A DNA stretch of 64,000 bases from Arthrobacter sp. zg-Y769 (GTDB lineage: Bacteria > Actinomycetota > Actinomycetes > Actinomycetales > Micrococcaceae), in assembly GCF_020907405.1 (NCBI RefSeq), contig NZ_JAJJOE010000012.1:87688-151687 (forward strand), in the 5' to 3' direction. Positions 31,509 through 40,053 of this stretch are shown here, one piece after another; the stretch's first letter is position 1; each line of letters starts with the position of its first letter. The position numbers and the translations under genes were made by a program. Below the pieces are notes generated by a model, which did no database searches, was not told the DNA's origin, and worked only from the letters and a program-made list of their open reading frames with translations.

Positions 31509-32783
31509 TTGACGAACTCCCCGGCACCACTGCACCAACTGCCCGACGCCGATTTTTACGGTTTCGAAGACCTGCTCAGCGACACCGAGAAAGACAAGCT
31601 TGCCGAACTGCGGCGCTTCCTCGCCGAGGAAGTGCTGCCGCACGCCGTGGACTGGTGGAACGAGGCACGGTTCCCCACCGACATCCTGCCGAAGCTGGCA
31701 CAGCTGGAACTCTCCACCCCCGTCCAGCAGGGATACTCGCCGCTGTTCGCCGGCCTGGTGATCGCGGAAATGACCCGTGCGGATACCTCCCTTGCCACAT
31801 TCTTTATGGTCCACCATGACCTGTTTGTCGAAGCCCTGCATGCCTTCGGGTCCCCGGAGCAGAAGGCCCGGCTGCTCGACGACGCCCGCGCGCTGCGGAT
31901 TACCGGCGCCTTCGCCCTCACCGAGCCGGACCACGGATCCGACGTGGCCGGGGGTATGTCCACCACTGCGGTGCGCGACGGCGACACCTGGGTGCTGAAC
32001 GGCGCCAAACGCTGGATCGGCAACGGCACCTTCTGCGATTACATGGTCCTGTGGGCGCGGGAGCCGGAGACCGGCCGCACCCGCGGTTTCCTGCTCGACG
32101 CGACCCTTCCCGGCGTCACCCGGACCAGGATCGAGAACAAGACGGCGCTGCGCACCGTGCAGAACGCGGATATTGTGCTGACCGATGTCCGGGTGCCGCA
32201 GGCGGACCTGCTCGCCGGGGTGGAAAGCTTCGACGACACCAAGCAGCTGCTGCGCGGCTCCCGGATCATGGTCGGCTGGCAGGCGGTGGGCGCACAGTTG
32301 GCCACGTTCGACGTCGCCCGCGCCTACGCCGTCGAGCGCACCCAGTTCGGCCAACCGCTGGCCGCGTTCCAGCTGGTCCAGCAGCAGCTGGTGCAGATCC
32401 TCGGGAACGCGGTAGCCAGTACGGGGATGCTGGCCCGGGTCACCGAACTCGAACACGGTGGCTATGCGGTGCCGTCCGGGGAAGATGCGGCAGGGGGAGA
32501 TGCGGCGCCTGCCGGGGCCGCGTCCGGGGAAGATGCGGCGCCCGCAGGTGGCGCCCGCGGCGACATGGCACGGGCGGCGCTCGCGAAGTCCTACGCCAGC
32601 GCGAAAATGCGCGAAAGCGTGGCGATGGGCCGCAGCATCCTGGGCGGTAACGGGATTGTCACGGATTACCGCATGGCCAAGATCTTCGCCGATGCCGAGG
32701 CCATCTACACGTACGAAGGCACCTATGAGATCAACACCTTGATTGTGGGCCGGGACATCACCGGCGTCTCCGCGCTGCGCTAG
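31509..32783 (+). CDS. Acyl-CoA dehydrogenase, glutaryl-CoA dehydrogenase-like, with low-complexity insertion
   Basis: The 424-residue flavoprotein has family blocks ITGAFALTEPDHGSDVAGG, WVLNGAKRWIGNG, RTQFGQPLAAFQLVQQQL and the late YEGTYEINTLIVGR containing the catalytic-position glutamate of glutaryl/isovaleryl-CoA enzymes. An Ala-Gly-Glu-Asp-rich insertion (about 322-353, GEDAAGGDAAPAGAASGEDA) interrupts the C-terminal helical domain between LEHGGYAV and MARAALAKSYAS, and is built from a 48-bp in-frame duplication. The start is TTG 31509, 2 bp after the SDR gene. A repeat-rich non-coding region begins right after the stop. Confidence 0.87.
   Translation: MTNSPAPLHQLPDADFYGFEDLLSDTEKDKLAELRRFLAEEVLPHAVDWWNEARFPTDILPKLAQLELSTPVQQGYSPLFAGLVIAEMTRADTSLATFFMVHHDLFVEALHAFGSPEQKARLLDDARALRITGAFALTEPDHGSDVAGGMSTTAVRDGDTWVLNGAKRWIGNGTFCDYMVLWAREPETGRTRGFLLDATLPGVTRTRIENKTALRTVQNADIVLTDVRVPQADLLAGVESFDDTKQLLRGSRIMVGWQAVGAQLATFDVARAYAVERTQFGQPLAAFQLVQQQLVQILGNAVASTGMLARVTELEHGGYAVPSGEDAAGGDAAPAGAASGEDAAPAGGARGDMARAALAKSYASAKMRESVAMGRSILGGNGIVTDYRMAKIFADAEAIYTYEGTYEINTLIVGRDITGVSALR
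32474..32539 (+). repeat. In-frame 48-bp duplication inside the acyl-CoA dehydrogenase gene
   Basis: The 18-bp string GTCCGGGGAAGATGCGGC occurs at 32474 and again at 32522, exactly 48 bp apart, with a partial third copy at 32493. It encodes the repeated SGEDAA insertion. Confidence 0.8.
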
Positions 32784-32795
32784 GGGTGCAGGGCT

Positions 32796-32909
32796 GGTGG
32801 GCCCTGGCTCCCTGCGGGGCCTGGAACGGCGGGGTGGGCCCCTGGGTCCCTGCGGGGCCTGGAACGGCGGGGTGGGCCCCTGGCTCCCTGCGGGGCCTGG
32901 AACGGCGGC
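32796..32909. repeat. Three tandem copies of a 38-bp repeat
   Basis: The core CCCTGCGGGGCCTGGAACGG starts at 32810, 32848 and 32886, giving a constant period of 38 bp; copies differ at only a few positions. The array begins 12 bp after the acyl-CoA dehydrogenase stop codon. Confidence 0.88.
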
Positions 32910-32914
32910 AACGA

Positions 32915-32945
32915 AATTTCCGCGCTCGCAGAGCTCGCGGGAAAT
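32915..32945. repeat. Inverted repeat after the 38-bp array
   Basis: ATTTCC-GCG and CGCGGGAAAT form a near-perfect stem with one unpaired base around a GAG/CTC inner stem. It is a possible terminator of the dehydrogenase operon, though no T-run follows. Confidence 0.5.
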
Positions 32946-32987
32946 ATTAAAGCCGCCTTCCTCCAGGCCCCTCCGGGCGTCTTCCTG

Positions 32988-33114
32988 CGGTTTGTCCGGG
33001 TCCCTCCGGTTTGTCCGGGTCCCTCCGGTTTGTCGGGTTCCCTTCGGTTTGTCCGTGTCCCTCCGGGCGGTTCCGGGCGTTTTCCTGCGGTTTGTCCGGT
33101 TCCCTGCGGTTTGT
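32988..33114. repeat. 19-bp tandem repeat array (about six copies)
   Basis: CGGTTTGT begins at 32988, 33007, 33026, 33045, 33088 and 33107; all steps are 19 bp except one 43-bp step that contains decayed copies. The unit is CGGTTTGTCCGGGTCCCTC. The period is not a multiple of three, so it is not a protein repeat. Confidence 0.88.
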
Positions 33115-33116
33115 GG

Positions 33117-33146
33117 CAATCCCTGCATGGGGCGGCGCAGGGATTG
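33117..33146. repeat. 10-bp inverted repeat
   Basis: CAATCCCTGC and GCAGGGATTG are separated by a 10-base loop, directly after the 19-bp array. Confidence 0.65.
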
Positions 33147-33318
33147 ACACAAAGTGCAGGGTTTTCCCCAAACCGAGGGGATTGCCGACCCGACGTGGAA
33201 CCACACGCCCTTTATCGCCCGGCGCGCCAGACCAGCCTCGGTTCCTCCGGGCCTGGGCGTTTGGCCCGAGAGGTCGCTCCGGGGTGAGCCGCTTTTGTTC
33301 CGGTACGGGAGAAATCGA

Positions 33319-33370
33319 CCGGTTTGGGAAATTCCTGCCGCGGCAACGCGGAAGCGATTTCCCAAACCGG
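33319..33370. repeat. Long 14-bp inverted repeat with nested hairpin
   Basis: The arms CCGGTTTGGGAAAT (33319-33332) and ATTTCCCAAACCGG (33357-33370) are perfectly complementary. Inside lies CCGCG-GCAA-CGCGG, a 5-bp stem with a GNRA loop. The element could be a folded RNA, a cruciform site or a decayed mobile-element end. Confidence 0.8.
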
Positions 33371-33635
33371 CAGCAAATTCACAAACCGGACCCTCAGCGC
33401 AGCGGTACAGCGGTGCAGCAGGCTCTCGGACCGGAACCGTTACAAAACTTGGTTTTCCGGCAGGCACAATGACGCGCAAGGAGGGGGCCTCCGGGACGCT
33501 GCATCCGCCGCCGACGGCTTCCAACAGTGGCTCCCCGGCGGTCACCGGGTGGCATGCCATCCCCAGGATCAGTAGGCTTACTAAATGGGCCGTAGAAACG
33601 GCGGCCCGGTTTACCGGACGTGAAAGGCATGGTTT

Positions 33636-34085
33636 ATGACCGAGCAGAGCATTCCTGATCCCGAACTGGGCGACGATCCGGTTCTGGCCGACGACGTAGC
33701 CGCAGTTGCCACGCCGGACGAACTGACGGTGGTGTCCGAAGACGAGCTGCTGGAGCAGGATGAACTGGTGGACGCTGAAGACCTCACATACCCCGGCGCA
33801 GCAGAAGACAACCCGGACAACTGGCAGGAAGACCCGCTGATCCGCGAAGAAGCACCGCTGAACGAACCAGGTGAACTCTCGGATCAGACCCTCCGCGACG
33901 ACACGGCCGAAGAGCGCTTCCTGAACGGTGACACGCAGATTCCGCCGGAAGCACCGACCATCGGCGAGGCAGCCAATGACGTCGACTTCGGCGATCCGAT
34001 GGCAGGCGAAGAAGAAGACGCAAGCGACGATCCCGCGCACCGCGGCGGCGACCCGCTTGCCGGCTTCAACCCGGACGACGTCTAG
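33636..34085 (+). CDS. Acidic hypothetical protein, possibly DUF5709-like
   Basis: The 149-residue protein is very acidic, with no lysine and no hydrophobic segment (VVSEDELLEQDELVDAEDL, NPDNWQEDPLIREEAP). It is likely disordered. Similar stress-associated acidic proteins occur in actinobacteria, but assignment to a named family is uncertain. The ATG 33636 has AAAGG about 8 bp upstream. It follows the repeat region. Confidence 0.6.
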   Translation: MTEQSIPDPELGDDPVLADDVAAVATPDELTVVSEDELLEQDELVDAEDLTYPGAAEDNPDNWQEDPLIREEAPLNEPGELSDQTLRDDTAEERFLNGDTQIPPEAPTIGEAANDVDFGDPMAGEEEDASDDPAHRGGDPLAGFNPDDV

Positions 34086-34276
34086 TCCGGCAGCACATTT
34101 CGCACCCCGGGGTCCGGCAGTGCCGTCTACGGACGGCCGCCGGGCCCTTTGGCTTGTGGCCCAGCGGCTTGTGCCCGGTCGGCCGGCCCGGCCCGCTTGT
34201 GGCGTCGTAGGTTTGGACCCGGCGGGATCCTGGGCCCCGTCACCGGCACCGCATCCATCCGCACTAGGCTGGATCC

Positions 34277-34582
34277 ATGCCTTCCTTCCGTGTCCAGCTG
34301 AACATCCTCGCGCTGTTGCCGGGCAACCCGCCCGAGGCGGTTATGGAAACGGCCGTCGCCGCGCTGGGGGCCGCCCACCACGTAGAGGCAAACCAACTCG
34401 ATATCGTCTCCGGGGTTCCGCGGATCACCCTGCGCTTCACGGTCCCGGATGATGAATGGTCCGTGGAAAATTCCCGGGCACGGCGTGCTGCCATGAACAT
34501 GCGGGCCGCGGTGGAAGAAGTAGCGAAGGGGCAGGACCTGCGCGTGCTCCGGCGGATGCGCGGACGGTGGACTGTGTTGTAA
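34277..34582 (+). CDS. Conserved small hypothetical protein
   Basis: The 101-residue protein has an alternating beta/alpha pattern (FRVQLNILALLPGNPPEAVM, then ITLRFTVPDDEW) and a basic C-terminus (LRVLRRMRGRW), consistent with a small ferredoxin-like fold. No family recognised. Convergent with the RluA gene. Confidence 0.6.
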   Translation: MPSFRVQLNILALLPGNPPEAVMETAVAALGAAHHVEANQLDIVSGVPRITLRFTVPDDEWSVENSRARRAAMNMRAAVEEVAKGQDLRVLRRMRGRWTVL

Positions 34583-34629
34583 ACCGTTGTAAACGACGGT
34601 CCGCAAAAGCCGGGAAACTAGCCGGGACG

Positions 34630-35532
34630 CTAGCCGGGAAAAGCGTCCAGCGACAGCCGGCTGCGGTACTCCACCGGCTCGCGTGTCAGCGGATCGGTAA
34701 ACCGCACGGACCGGGCCAGCAGCTGCAGCGGCCGTGAATAATCGTCCGGCGCCTGCGGCAGCAGCTCCGGATAGAACGAATCGTTCAGGATCCCGATGCC
34801 CTGCGACGCCATATGCACCCGCAGCTGATGGGTCTTTCCGGTGTGCGGCAGCAGTCGATAGCGTCCGAGCCCGCTGCGGCTTTCCATCAGCTCGATCCGG
34901 GTCTCCGCGTTCGGCTCGCCCTCGACCTCCTGGGCCAACAGATACGTACGGGACTTGATCATGCGGCTGCGCACAATCCGCGGCAGCTCGAGGTCCTCCC
35001 GGACCGGAGCCACCGCCTCGTATTCCTTGCTGATCCGGCGCTTCTCGAACAGGGTCTGGTACTTGCCCCGGGTCTCGGGGTTCGTGGAGAACAGCAGCAC
35101 GCCGGCGGTCATGCGGTCCAGCCGGTGCATGGGAATCAGGTCCGGGATCCCCAGCTGGACCCGCAGCCGCACCAGGGCGGACTCGGCTACATACATGCCG
35201 CCCGGCGTCGTCGGCAGGAAGTGCGGTTTGTCCACCACCAGCAGGTCGTCGTCCTGGTGCAGGATGCCGATTTCCACCGGGATCCGTTCTTCCGGCGGAA
35301 GTTCGCGGTAGTACCAGATGAAGGTGTGCTCGGTCAGGGGAGTGGCGGACGTCAGCGGAATACCGCCCAGGCCCACCACTTCGCCGCGTTCGAACCGCTC
35401 CACAATGCCGCCCGGATCCACATGGCCGAAGCGTTCGAGGACGTAGTCCATGGCGGTGTCCCACGGTCCTTCGCCGGGAAGGCGCAGGCGGGTGGCATTG
35501 ACTCCGTTGCGCACGGGAAGAGGGGACTGCAT
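34630..35532 (-). CDS. RluA family pseudouridine synthase
   Basis: The 300-residue enzyme isomerises uridine in rRNA or tRNA. The catalytic aspartate is in PMHRLDRMTAGVLLF; other family blocks are LLVVDKPHFLPTTPGG, GRYRLLPHTGKTHQLRVHM and GILNDSFYPEL. No S4 domain is evident at the N-terminus. ATG 35532 directly follows an in-frame GTG at 35535, and neither has a clear ribosome binding site. The target site is unknown. Confidence 0.9.
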   Translation of the reverse strand: MQSPLPVRNGVNATRLRLPGEGPWDTAMDYVLERFGHVDPGGIVERFERGEVVGLGGIPLTSATPLTEHTFIWYYRELPPEERIPVEIGILHQDDDLLVVDKPHFLPTTPGGMYVAESALVRLRVQLGIPDLIPMHRLDRMTAGVLLFSTNPETRGKYQTLFEKRRISKEYEAVAPVREDLELPRIVRSRMIKSRTYLLAQEVEGEPNAETRIELMESRSGLGRYRLLPHTGKTHQLRVHMASQGIGILNDSFYPELLPQAPDDYSRPLQLLARSVRFTDPLTREPVEYRSRLSLDAFPG

Positions 35533-35657
35533 CACGGTTTCAGGATATCCCGCCTACGGGCTTAAATTAGGCGGGGCTGTTTCGGGCGGAAACAGACCCG
35601 CGCGGACGCGAGCCCAAGCAACCCTGCCGCAGAAAACCTCATCCGAAACGGAGCCCG

Positions 35658-37223
35658 GTGGCCACCAAACCAGTTCTTCCTCCTTCTGAGCAGACGGAGC
35701 CGACAGCGAAAACAACAGCGAAAACGACGACGGCGCAGACACTGACGCCGGAGGAACGCCAGTCCGTCCTGCGAACCCTGCGTTCACCGAAACTGCTCAA
35801 GACCGAGGTCCTTGCCGGACTGGTGGTGGCACTGGCACTCATTCCCGAGGCCCTGGCGTTCTCCGTAATCGCCGGGGTGGACCCGCGGATCGGCCTGTTC
35901 TCGGCCTTCACCATGGCCGTCACCATCTCCTTCCTCGGCGGCCGTCCGGCGATGATCTCCGCCGCCACCGGCGCCGTCGCCCTGGTCATCGCCCCGCTGG
36001 TGGCATCCCACGGCGTGCAGTACATGATTGCCGCAGTGCTGCTCGCCGGCGTGTTCCAGGTGCTGCTCGCCCTGCTCGGCGTGGCGAAGCTGCTGCGGTT
36101 CATCCCGCGGCAGGTCATGGTCGGCTTCGTCAACGCGCTGGCCATCCTCATCTTCATTGCCCAGGTGCCCGAGCTGCTGGGGGTGCCCTGGCTGGTGTAT
36201 CCGCTTACCGCCCTCGGACTGCTCATCGTCTTCGGACTTCCGCGGCTGACGACGGCAGTGCCGGCGTCGCTGGTGGCCATCGTGGTCATCACGGCGATCA
36301 CCGTAGCTGCTTCGGTCACCGTCCCGACCGTTGGGGACAAGGGCGAACTGCCGGACAGCCTGCCGTCCCTGCTGCTGCCGGATGTCCCCTTCACCCTGGA
36401 CACCCTGGAGGTGGTGTTCCCGTACGCGCTGGCCGTCGCCTTTGTGGGACTGCTGGAATCGCTCATGACCGCCAAACTGGTCGACGACGTCACGGACACC
36501 CGCTCCAACAAGACCCGGGAAGCGGCAGGCCAGGGCGCGGCCAACCTCGTCACGGGTTTCTTCGGCGGCATGGGCGGCTGCGCAATGATCGGCCAGACCA
36601 TGATCAACGTGAAGGGTTCCGGCGCCCGGACCCGGATTTCCACCTTCCTCGCCGGGATTTTCCTACTCCTCCTCGTGGTGGTCCTCGGCGATGTCGTGGC
36701 GCTCATTCCCATGGCTGCCCTGGTGGCCGTGATGATCTTCGTCGCCGTGACCAGCTTCGACTGGCACAGCATCCGCCCGTCCACACTGAAGATGATGCCG
36801 AAAAGCGAAACCGCCGTCATGCTGTCCACCGTGGCCGTGACGGTCTGGACCAACAACCTGGCCAGCGGCGTCGGCGTCGGCGTGCTCGTCGCCATGGTGC
36901 TGTTCGCGCGCCGGGTGGCGCATTTCGTCACCGTCGACCGCACACTCAGCGGGGACGGCGCCGAGGCCACCGCCGTCTACACGGTGAATGGTGAGCTGTT
37001 CTTCGCGTCCTCGAATGACCTGTACTCGCAGTTCGAGTACGTCCTGGATCCGGCGAACGTGGTCATTGACCTCAGCGGCTCGCACGTTTGGGACGCCTCC
37101 ACCGTGGCGGCGCTCGACGCCGTGACGGAGAAGTACCGTCGCCGCGGCACCGAGGCGAGAATCATCGGGCTCAATGACGCCAGCGTGCAGATACGGGAGC
37201 GGATGGCAGGAAAGCTGTCCTAG
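35658..37223 (+). CDS. SulP family anion permease with STAS domain
   Basis: The 521-residue protein has the SulP transmembrane core from about 45 to 415 (LAGLVVALALIPEALAFSVI, RPAMISAATGAVALV, NKTREAAGQGAANLVTGFFG) and a C-terminal STAS domain (VVIDLSGSHVWDASTVAALD). SulP proteins carry sulfate, bicarbonate or other anions; the substrate cannot be read from the sequence. The serine or threonine usually at the STAS regulatory site is present in DAST. Start is GTG 35658 behind GGAG. Confidence 0.92.
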   Translation: MATKPVLPPSEQTEPTAKTTAKTTTAQTLTPEERQSVLRTLRSPKLLKTEVLAGLVVALALIPEALAFSVIAGVDPRIGLFSAFTMAVTISFLGGRPAMISAATGAVALVIAPLVASHGVQYMIAAVLLAGVFQVLLALLGVAKLLRFIPRQVMVGFVNALAILIFIAQVPELLGVPWLVYPLTALGLLIVFGLPRLTTAVPASLVAIVVITAITVAASVTVPTVGDKGELPDSLPSLLLPDVPFTLDTLEVVFPYALAVAFVGLLESLMTAKLVDDVTDTRSNKTREAAGQGAANLVTGFFGGMGGCAMIGQTMINVKGSGARTRISTFLAGIFLLLLVVVLGDVVALIPMAALVAVMIFVAVTSFDWHSIRPSTLKMMPKSETAVMLSTVAVTVWTNNLASGVGVGVLVAMVLFARRVAHFVTVDRTLSGDGAEATAVYTVNGELFFASSNDLYSQFEYVLDPANVVIDLSGSHVWDASTVAALDAVTEKYRRRGTEARIIGLNDASVQIRERMAGKLS

Positions 37224-37239
37224 GCCACCGTCGCCGTGA

Positions 37240-38124
37240 TCAGGCAGCCACTGCGGAAGGGCGGCGGCACAGGGAAGCCAATGCGAGCCGGCACTGTTCC
37301 GCGGTCGGACGTTCCTCCGGAAGCACGGAGGTCATGGCCGCCAGCAGCGACCGCCAGCCGGTGGGCATGGCCGCCGGGAGCTCCGGACCGCGGACCGTCC
37401 GGGCCGCCATGGTTTCGGTCTGCGGCAGGTCGAAGGCCCGGACGCCGGACAGGCATTCGAGCAGGACGAGTCCCAATGAGTAAATGTCAGTCGCGGAGGT
37501 TAGGGGCGTGCGCCGTATCTGCTCGGGGCTCATGTAGGAAAGGCTCCCGTAGGACGGTTGCCCGTCCCGCTGTCCCTGTTTGTTGACGGCAATACCCAGA
37601 TCGGCAATTTTGGCCTCGCCGGTCGAGGAATCCAGCAGGATATTCGAGGGTTTCACGTCCCGGTGGATGTACCCGGCGGCGTGCATGCCCGCAAGCCCCG
37701 CGGCCAGCCCGATGCCGAGCCGTGCCGCGGCATCCGGCGGCAGAACGCCGCAGATGCTCCGCCGAAGATCGGCGCCCCGCACAAGTTCGAGAACCAGGTA
37801 CGGCGTCTGCACCCCGGTGGCCGGGTGGCTGATGGTGCCGTCGGCGATCATCCGAACCACGTTCGGATTCTCGACAGCCCGCAGCGCGGCCGCTTCCCGT
37901 ACAGCCTCATGCCCTTCCGGTGCGTGGCCGAGCGGGGCGGAAAAGATCTTTACGGCCACCTTTTCAAGGGAGGACAGGTCGGTGGCACGCCATACATAGG
38001 CAGCGGTTCCATGGCCGATGGGTTCGTCCAGGCAGAACCGGCCGTCGAGGAGGACGTGGGCGCTGAACCCGGAGGTGTCAGGGGCCGGAGGTGCAGGGGG
38101 TGTTAATCGGAAATGCCGGTCCAC
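37240..38124 (-). CDS. Serine/threonine protein kinase, catalytic domain only
   Basis: The 294-residue protein is a Hanks-type kinase. It has a glycine loop (IGHGTAAYVW, shorter than usual), VAVKIF lysine, catalytic HRDVKPSNILL, metal motif ADLG (DLG instead of DFG, common in bacteria) and SYMSPEQ. There is no membrane segment, PASTA repeat or sensor domain, so it is a soluble kinase that must rely on a partner for its signal. The start is GTG 38124. It lies 95 bp downstream of the MarR gene on the same strand, behind an AT-rich stretch. Confidence 0.92.
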   Translation of the reverse strand: MDRHFRLTPPAPPAPDTSGFSAHVLLDGRFCLDEPIGHGTAAYVWRATDLSSLEKVAVKIFSAPLGHAPEGHEAVREAAALRAVENPNVVRMIADGTISHPATGVQTPYLVLELVRGADLRRSICGVLPPDAAARLGIGLAAGLAGMHAAGYIHRDVKPSNILLDSSTGEAKIADLGIAVNKQGQRDGQPSYGSLSYMSPEQIRRTPLTSATDIYSLGLVLLECLSGVRAFDLPQTETMAARTVRGPELPAAMPTGWRSLLAAMTSVLPEERPTAEQCRLALASLCRRPSAVAA

Positions 38125-38141
38125 CGCGCCCCCTTGGCCCA

Positions 38142-38176
38142 GTTAGCTAGTTTTACTAGTTAGTAGTTGGGCTAAC
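38142..38176. promoter_or_regulatory. AT-rich inverted repeats upstream of the kinase gene
   Basis: GTTAGC and GCTAAC arms enclose repeated CTAG motifs (TAGCTAGTTTTACTAGTTAG). This AT-rich block stands out in the GC-rich DNA and is a likely promoter or operator for the kinase gene. Confidence 0.4.
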
Positions 38177-38219
38177 CATAGGGTGGGCAGAACGAACCTG
38201 TCCAGCATCCGGACGGGGT

Positions 38220-38741
38220 TTACTGCGGCGGTGCCTGATCCGGGTTCGTCCCGTTCAGCGCGGAGCTCAGCCGGGCCATAAAACGGATCACGGTCTCGGC
38301 TTCCTGGGGGGAGAGCTCCGCGGCCGCCTGCAGCATCCGCCGGTGCATATCCCCGACGGTTCGGCGCACGTCACTGTCCGATGCGTCGGTGGGAACAATT
38401 TCCCAGGCGCGGCGGTCGTTGGGGCGGGCGCGGCGTCGGACGTATCCGCCGCGTTCCAGCCGGTCGATAAGTGCTGTGGTGGATGCGGTGGAGATGCCAA
38501 GCAGCCTGCTCAGGTCCTTCGGCCCGAGGCTGCCTCCGGTCTGGCGGGCCTGCATCAGGCAGCGCATGGCCAGGAGGTCGTTTTCATTCATCCCCATGGC
38601 GTCCTGGGTGTGCCTGCGGACCTGGGTCTCGGCCGCCCGGTAGCTGCGCACTGCATGCAGGACGTCACGGGCCTTGGGGTGCTCCGGATCGCGGCCGTAC
38701 CAGTAGCCGTCCTGCCCTGAGGGCTCCTTCGGAGTGTCCAT
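38220..38741 (-). CDS. MarR family transcriptional regulator
   Basis: The 173-residue protein has the winged-helix core LGPKDLSRLLGISTASTTAL, IDRLERGGYVRRRARPNDRR, with flanking helices for dimerisation. The wing motif RPNDRRAWEIVPT is canonical. It is upstream of the kinase gene on the same strand, and divergent from the ABC transporter operon at 38908. Effector unknown. Confidence 0.93.
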   Translation of the reverse strand: MDTPKEPSGQDGYWYGRDPEHPKARDVLHAVRSYRAAETQVRRHTQDAMGMNENDLLAMRCLMQARQTGGSLGPKDLSRLLGISTASTTALIDRLERGGYVRRRARPNDRRAWEIVPTDASDSDVRRTVGDMHRRMLQAAAELSPQEAETVIRFMARLSSALNGTNPDQAPPQ

Positions 38742-38868
38742 TCGGCCAATCCTAGCCGCACGGAAAGGTAGTCAGGCAAGGAATCCAATGCGACGCATTT
38801 CACACGGTAATTACGGCATAAAAATATGACCTAATGGGTTCGGCCGTGGTCAGATGTTAGGTGTCCGC

Positions 38869-38887
38869 TTAGGTACTCCTTACCTGC
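38869..38887. promoter_or_regulatory. Candidate DtxR/IdeR-type iron box
   Basis: TTAGGTACTCCTTACCTGC resembles the 19-bp DtxR consensus (TTAGGTTAGGCTAACCTAA), with matching TTAGGT and ACCT halves. It ends 20 bp before the TTG start of the transporter operon, where it would block transcription when iron is plentiful. Confidence 0.55.
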
Positions 38888-38907
38888 CGCCTGCGATAGG
38901 AACGTCC

Positions 38908-40053
38908 TTGACTACACCCAAAACCCCCCTGCCCGGCCTCGGGACCTCCCGCCGAACCCTCTTGGGCGGAGCCAGCCTCGGCTTTCTGGCGCTGGCCCTC
39001 GGCGCCTGCTCAAGTCGAGAGACGGTGGCGGACGCAGCCGGCAGTGCAGCGGGGGCCGGTGGCTTCACTGTGACGGACATGCGCGGCGTCGAGGTTTCCT
39101 TCGACGGCCCGGTACGGCGGATCGCCACCACTGTCATCCCCTCCCCGTCCATGCTGGCGGCGGTCGACGGCGGCTACGGAAAGATCGTGGGCATCAACGA
39201 ATCCACGCTGCAGGCCAACAAGCAGGGCCTGTTCGGCGAGATGTTCCCCGAATCGAAAAGCACCACCACCATCTCGCCGTCGAGCTTCACCCCCAACATC
39301 GAAACCATCACCAGACTGGAACCCGACGTCGTGTTCCAGTGGGCGGACCAGGGCGAAGGTCTCGTGGAGCCGCTGGAAAACGCCGGTTTCAAGACCGTCT
39401 GCCTGCTCTACGGCACGCAGGAATACCTGGAAACCTGGATGTCCCTGTTCTCCACGATTCTCGGAAAGCCCGAACGCGGCACGGAGATCGTGGCCTGGAT
39501 GCACAGCGAGATCGCCCGGCTGCAGGACGAACTCTCGGCGGTGACCCCGCCTGTCCGCGTGGTCCACCTGGGCCAGTCCGGCGACGGCTACTCGGCTTCC
39601 AACAAGACCTCGTACATGCACTACTGGATGGAACTGGCCGGCGGGCAGAACATGGCGGCGGAGAACCTTTCGGCCGAGAACGTGGTCAGTGCAGAGCAGC
39701 TGATCGACTGGGACCCCGAAGTCATCACGCTGGGCGGCTTCGACGCGCGCACCCCGGCGCAGGTCTACGCGGATCCGTCCCTGGCGTCCGTGTCAGCGGT
39801 ACGGAACCGCCGCGTCTACAAGGCGCCCCTGGGCGGGTACCGCTGGGAGGTTCCCTGCGCCGAATCACCGCTGATGTGGCAGTGGGCCGCCCAGGTGTTC
39901 CATCCCGGCCGCACCAGGAACACGCTGCGTGCTGACATGAGGGAAAAGATCGCCTACCTCTACGGGTACGACGTGACCGACGCCCAGATTGATGCCGCAC
40001 TGCGGCTGGACCTGAACGGGGCCAGCGTTGGCTACGACGTCTTCCGCGGCTGA
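38908..40053 (+). CDS. ABC transporter substrate-binding lipoprotein, Fe-siderophore/B12 type
   Basis: The 381-residue protein has a twin-arginine signal (TSRRTLLGGASLGFLALALG) ending in a lipobox with AC near 33. It is thus exported folded by Tat and lipidated. The mature part is a class III (BtuF/FhuD-like) binding protein, with GVEVSFDGPVRRIATT, LEPDVVFQWADQ and VRNRRVYKAPLGG motifs. The start is TTG 38908; an upstream ATG at 38854 would run the coding region through the iron box. It overlaps the permease by 26 bases. The ligand is inferred to be an iron chelate or related metal complex. Confidence 0.87.
   Translation: MTTPKTPLPGLGTSRRTLLGGASLGFLALALGACSSRETVADAAGSAAGAGGFTVTDMRGVEVSFDGPVRRIATTVIPSPSMLAAVDGGYGKIVGINESTLQANKQGLFGEMFPESKSTTTISPSSFTPNIETITRLEPDVVFQWADQGEGLVEPLENAGFKTVCLLYGTQEYLETWMSLFSTILGKPERGTEIVAWMHSEIARLQDELSAVTPPVRVVHLGQSGDGYSASNKTSYMHYWMELAGGQNMAAENLSAENVVSAEQLIDWDPEVITLGGFDARTPAQVYADPSLASVSAVRNRRVYKAPLGGYRWEVPCAESPLMWQWAAQVFHPGRTRNTLRADMREKIAYLYGYDVTDAQIDAALRLDLNGASVGYDVFRG

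Larger units (their letters stand above)
32784..33635. other. 850-bp non-coding, repeat-rich region
   Basis: No convincing gene is present on either strand; open frames here merely translate the repeats. It holds the 38-bp and 19-bp arrays, three inverted repeats, and scattered CAAACCG motifs (near 33169, 33364 and 33380). The last 150 bp before 33636 should hold the promoter of the next gene. Confidence 0.7.

Noticed and set aside
32988..33114. 19-bp repeat array considered as a CRISPR
   Set aside because: Copies are directly adjacent without unique spacers of 30 or more bases, and no cas gene is nearby.
33011..33472. Open frames with SLRFV/VCPCP-like repeats
   Set aside because: The repeat period of 19 bp shifts frame at every copy, so these are translations of a DNA repeat rather than a protein.
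31218..34040. Very long minus-strand open frame (about 940 codons) across the SDR, acyl-CoA dehydrogenase and repeat region
   Set aside because: It is antisense to two well-supported enzymes, has no recognisable domain, and translates the intergenic repeats; high GC makes such frames common.
38854..38907. Upstream ATG start for the ABC binding protein
   Set aside because: It would place the iron-box-like operator inside the coding region and adds residues ahead of a complete Tat-lipoprotein signal.
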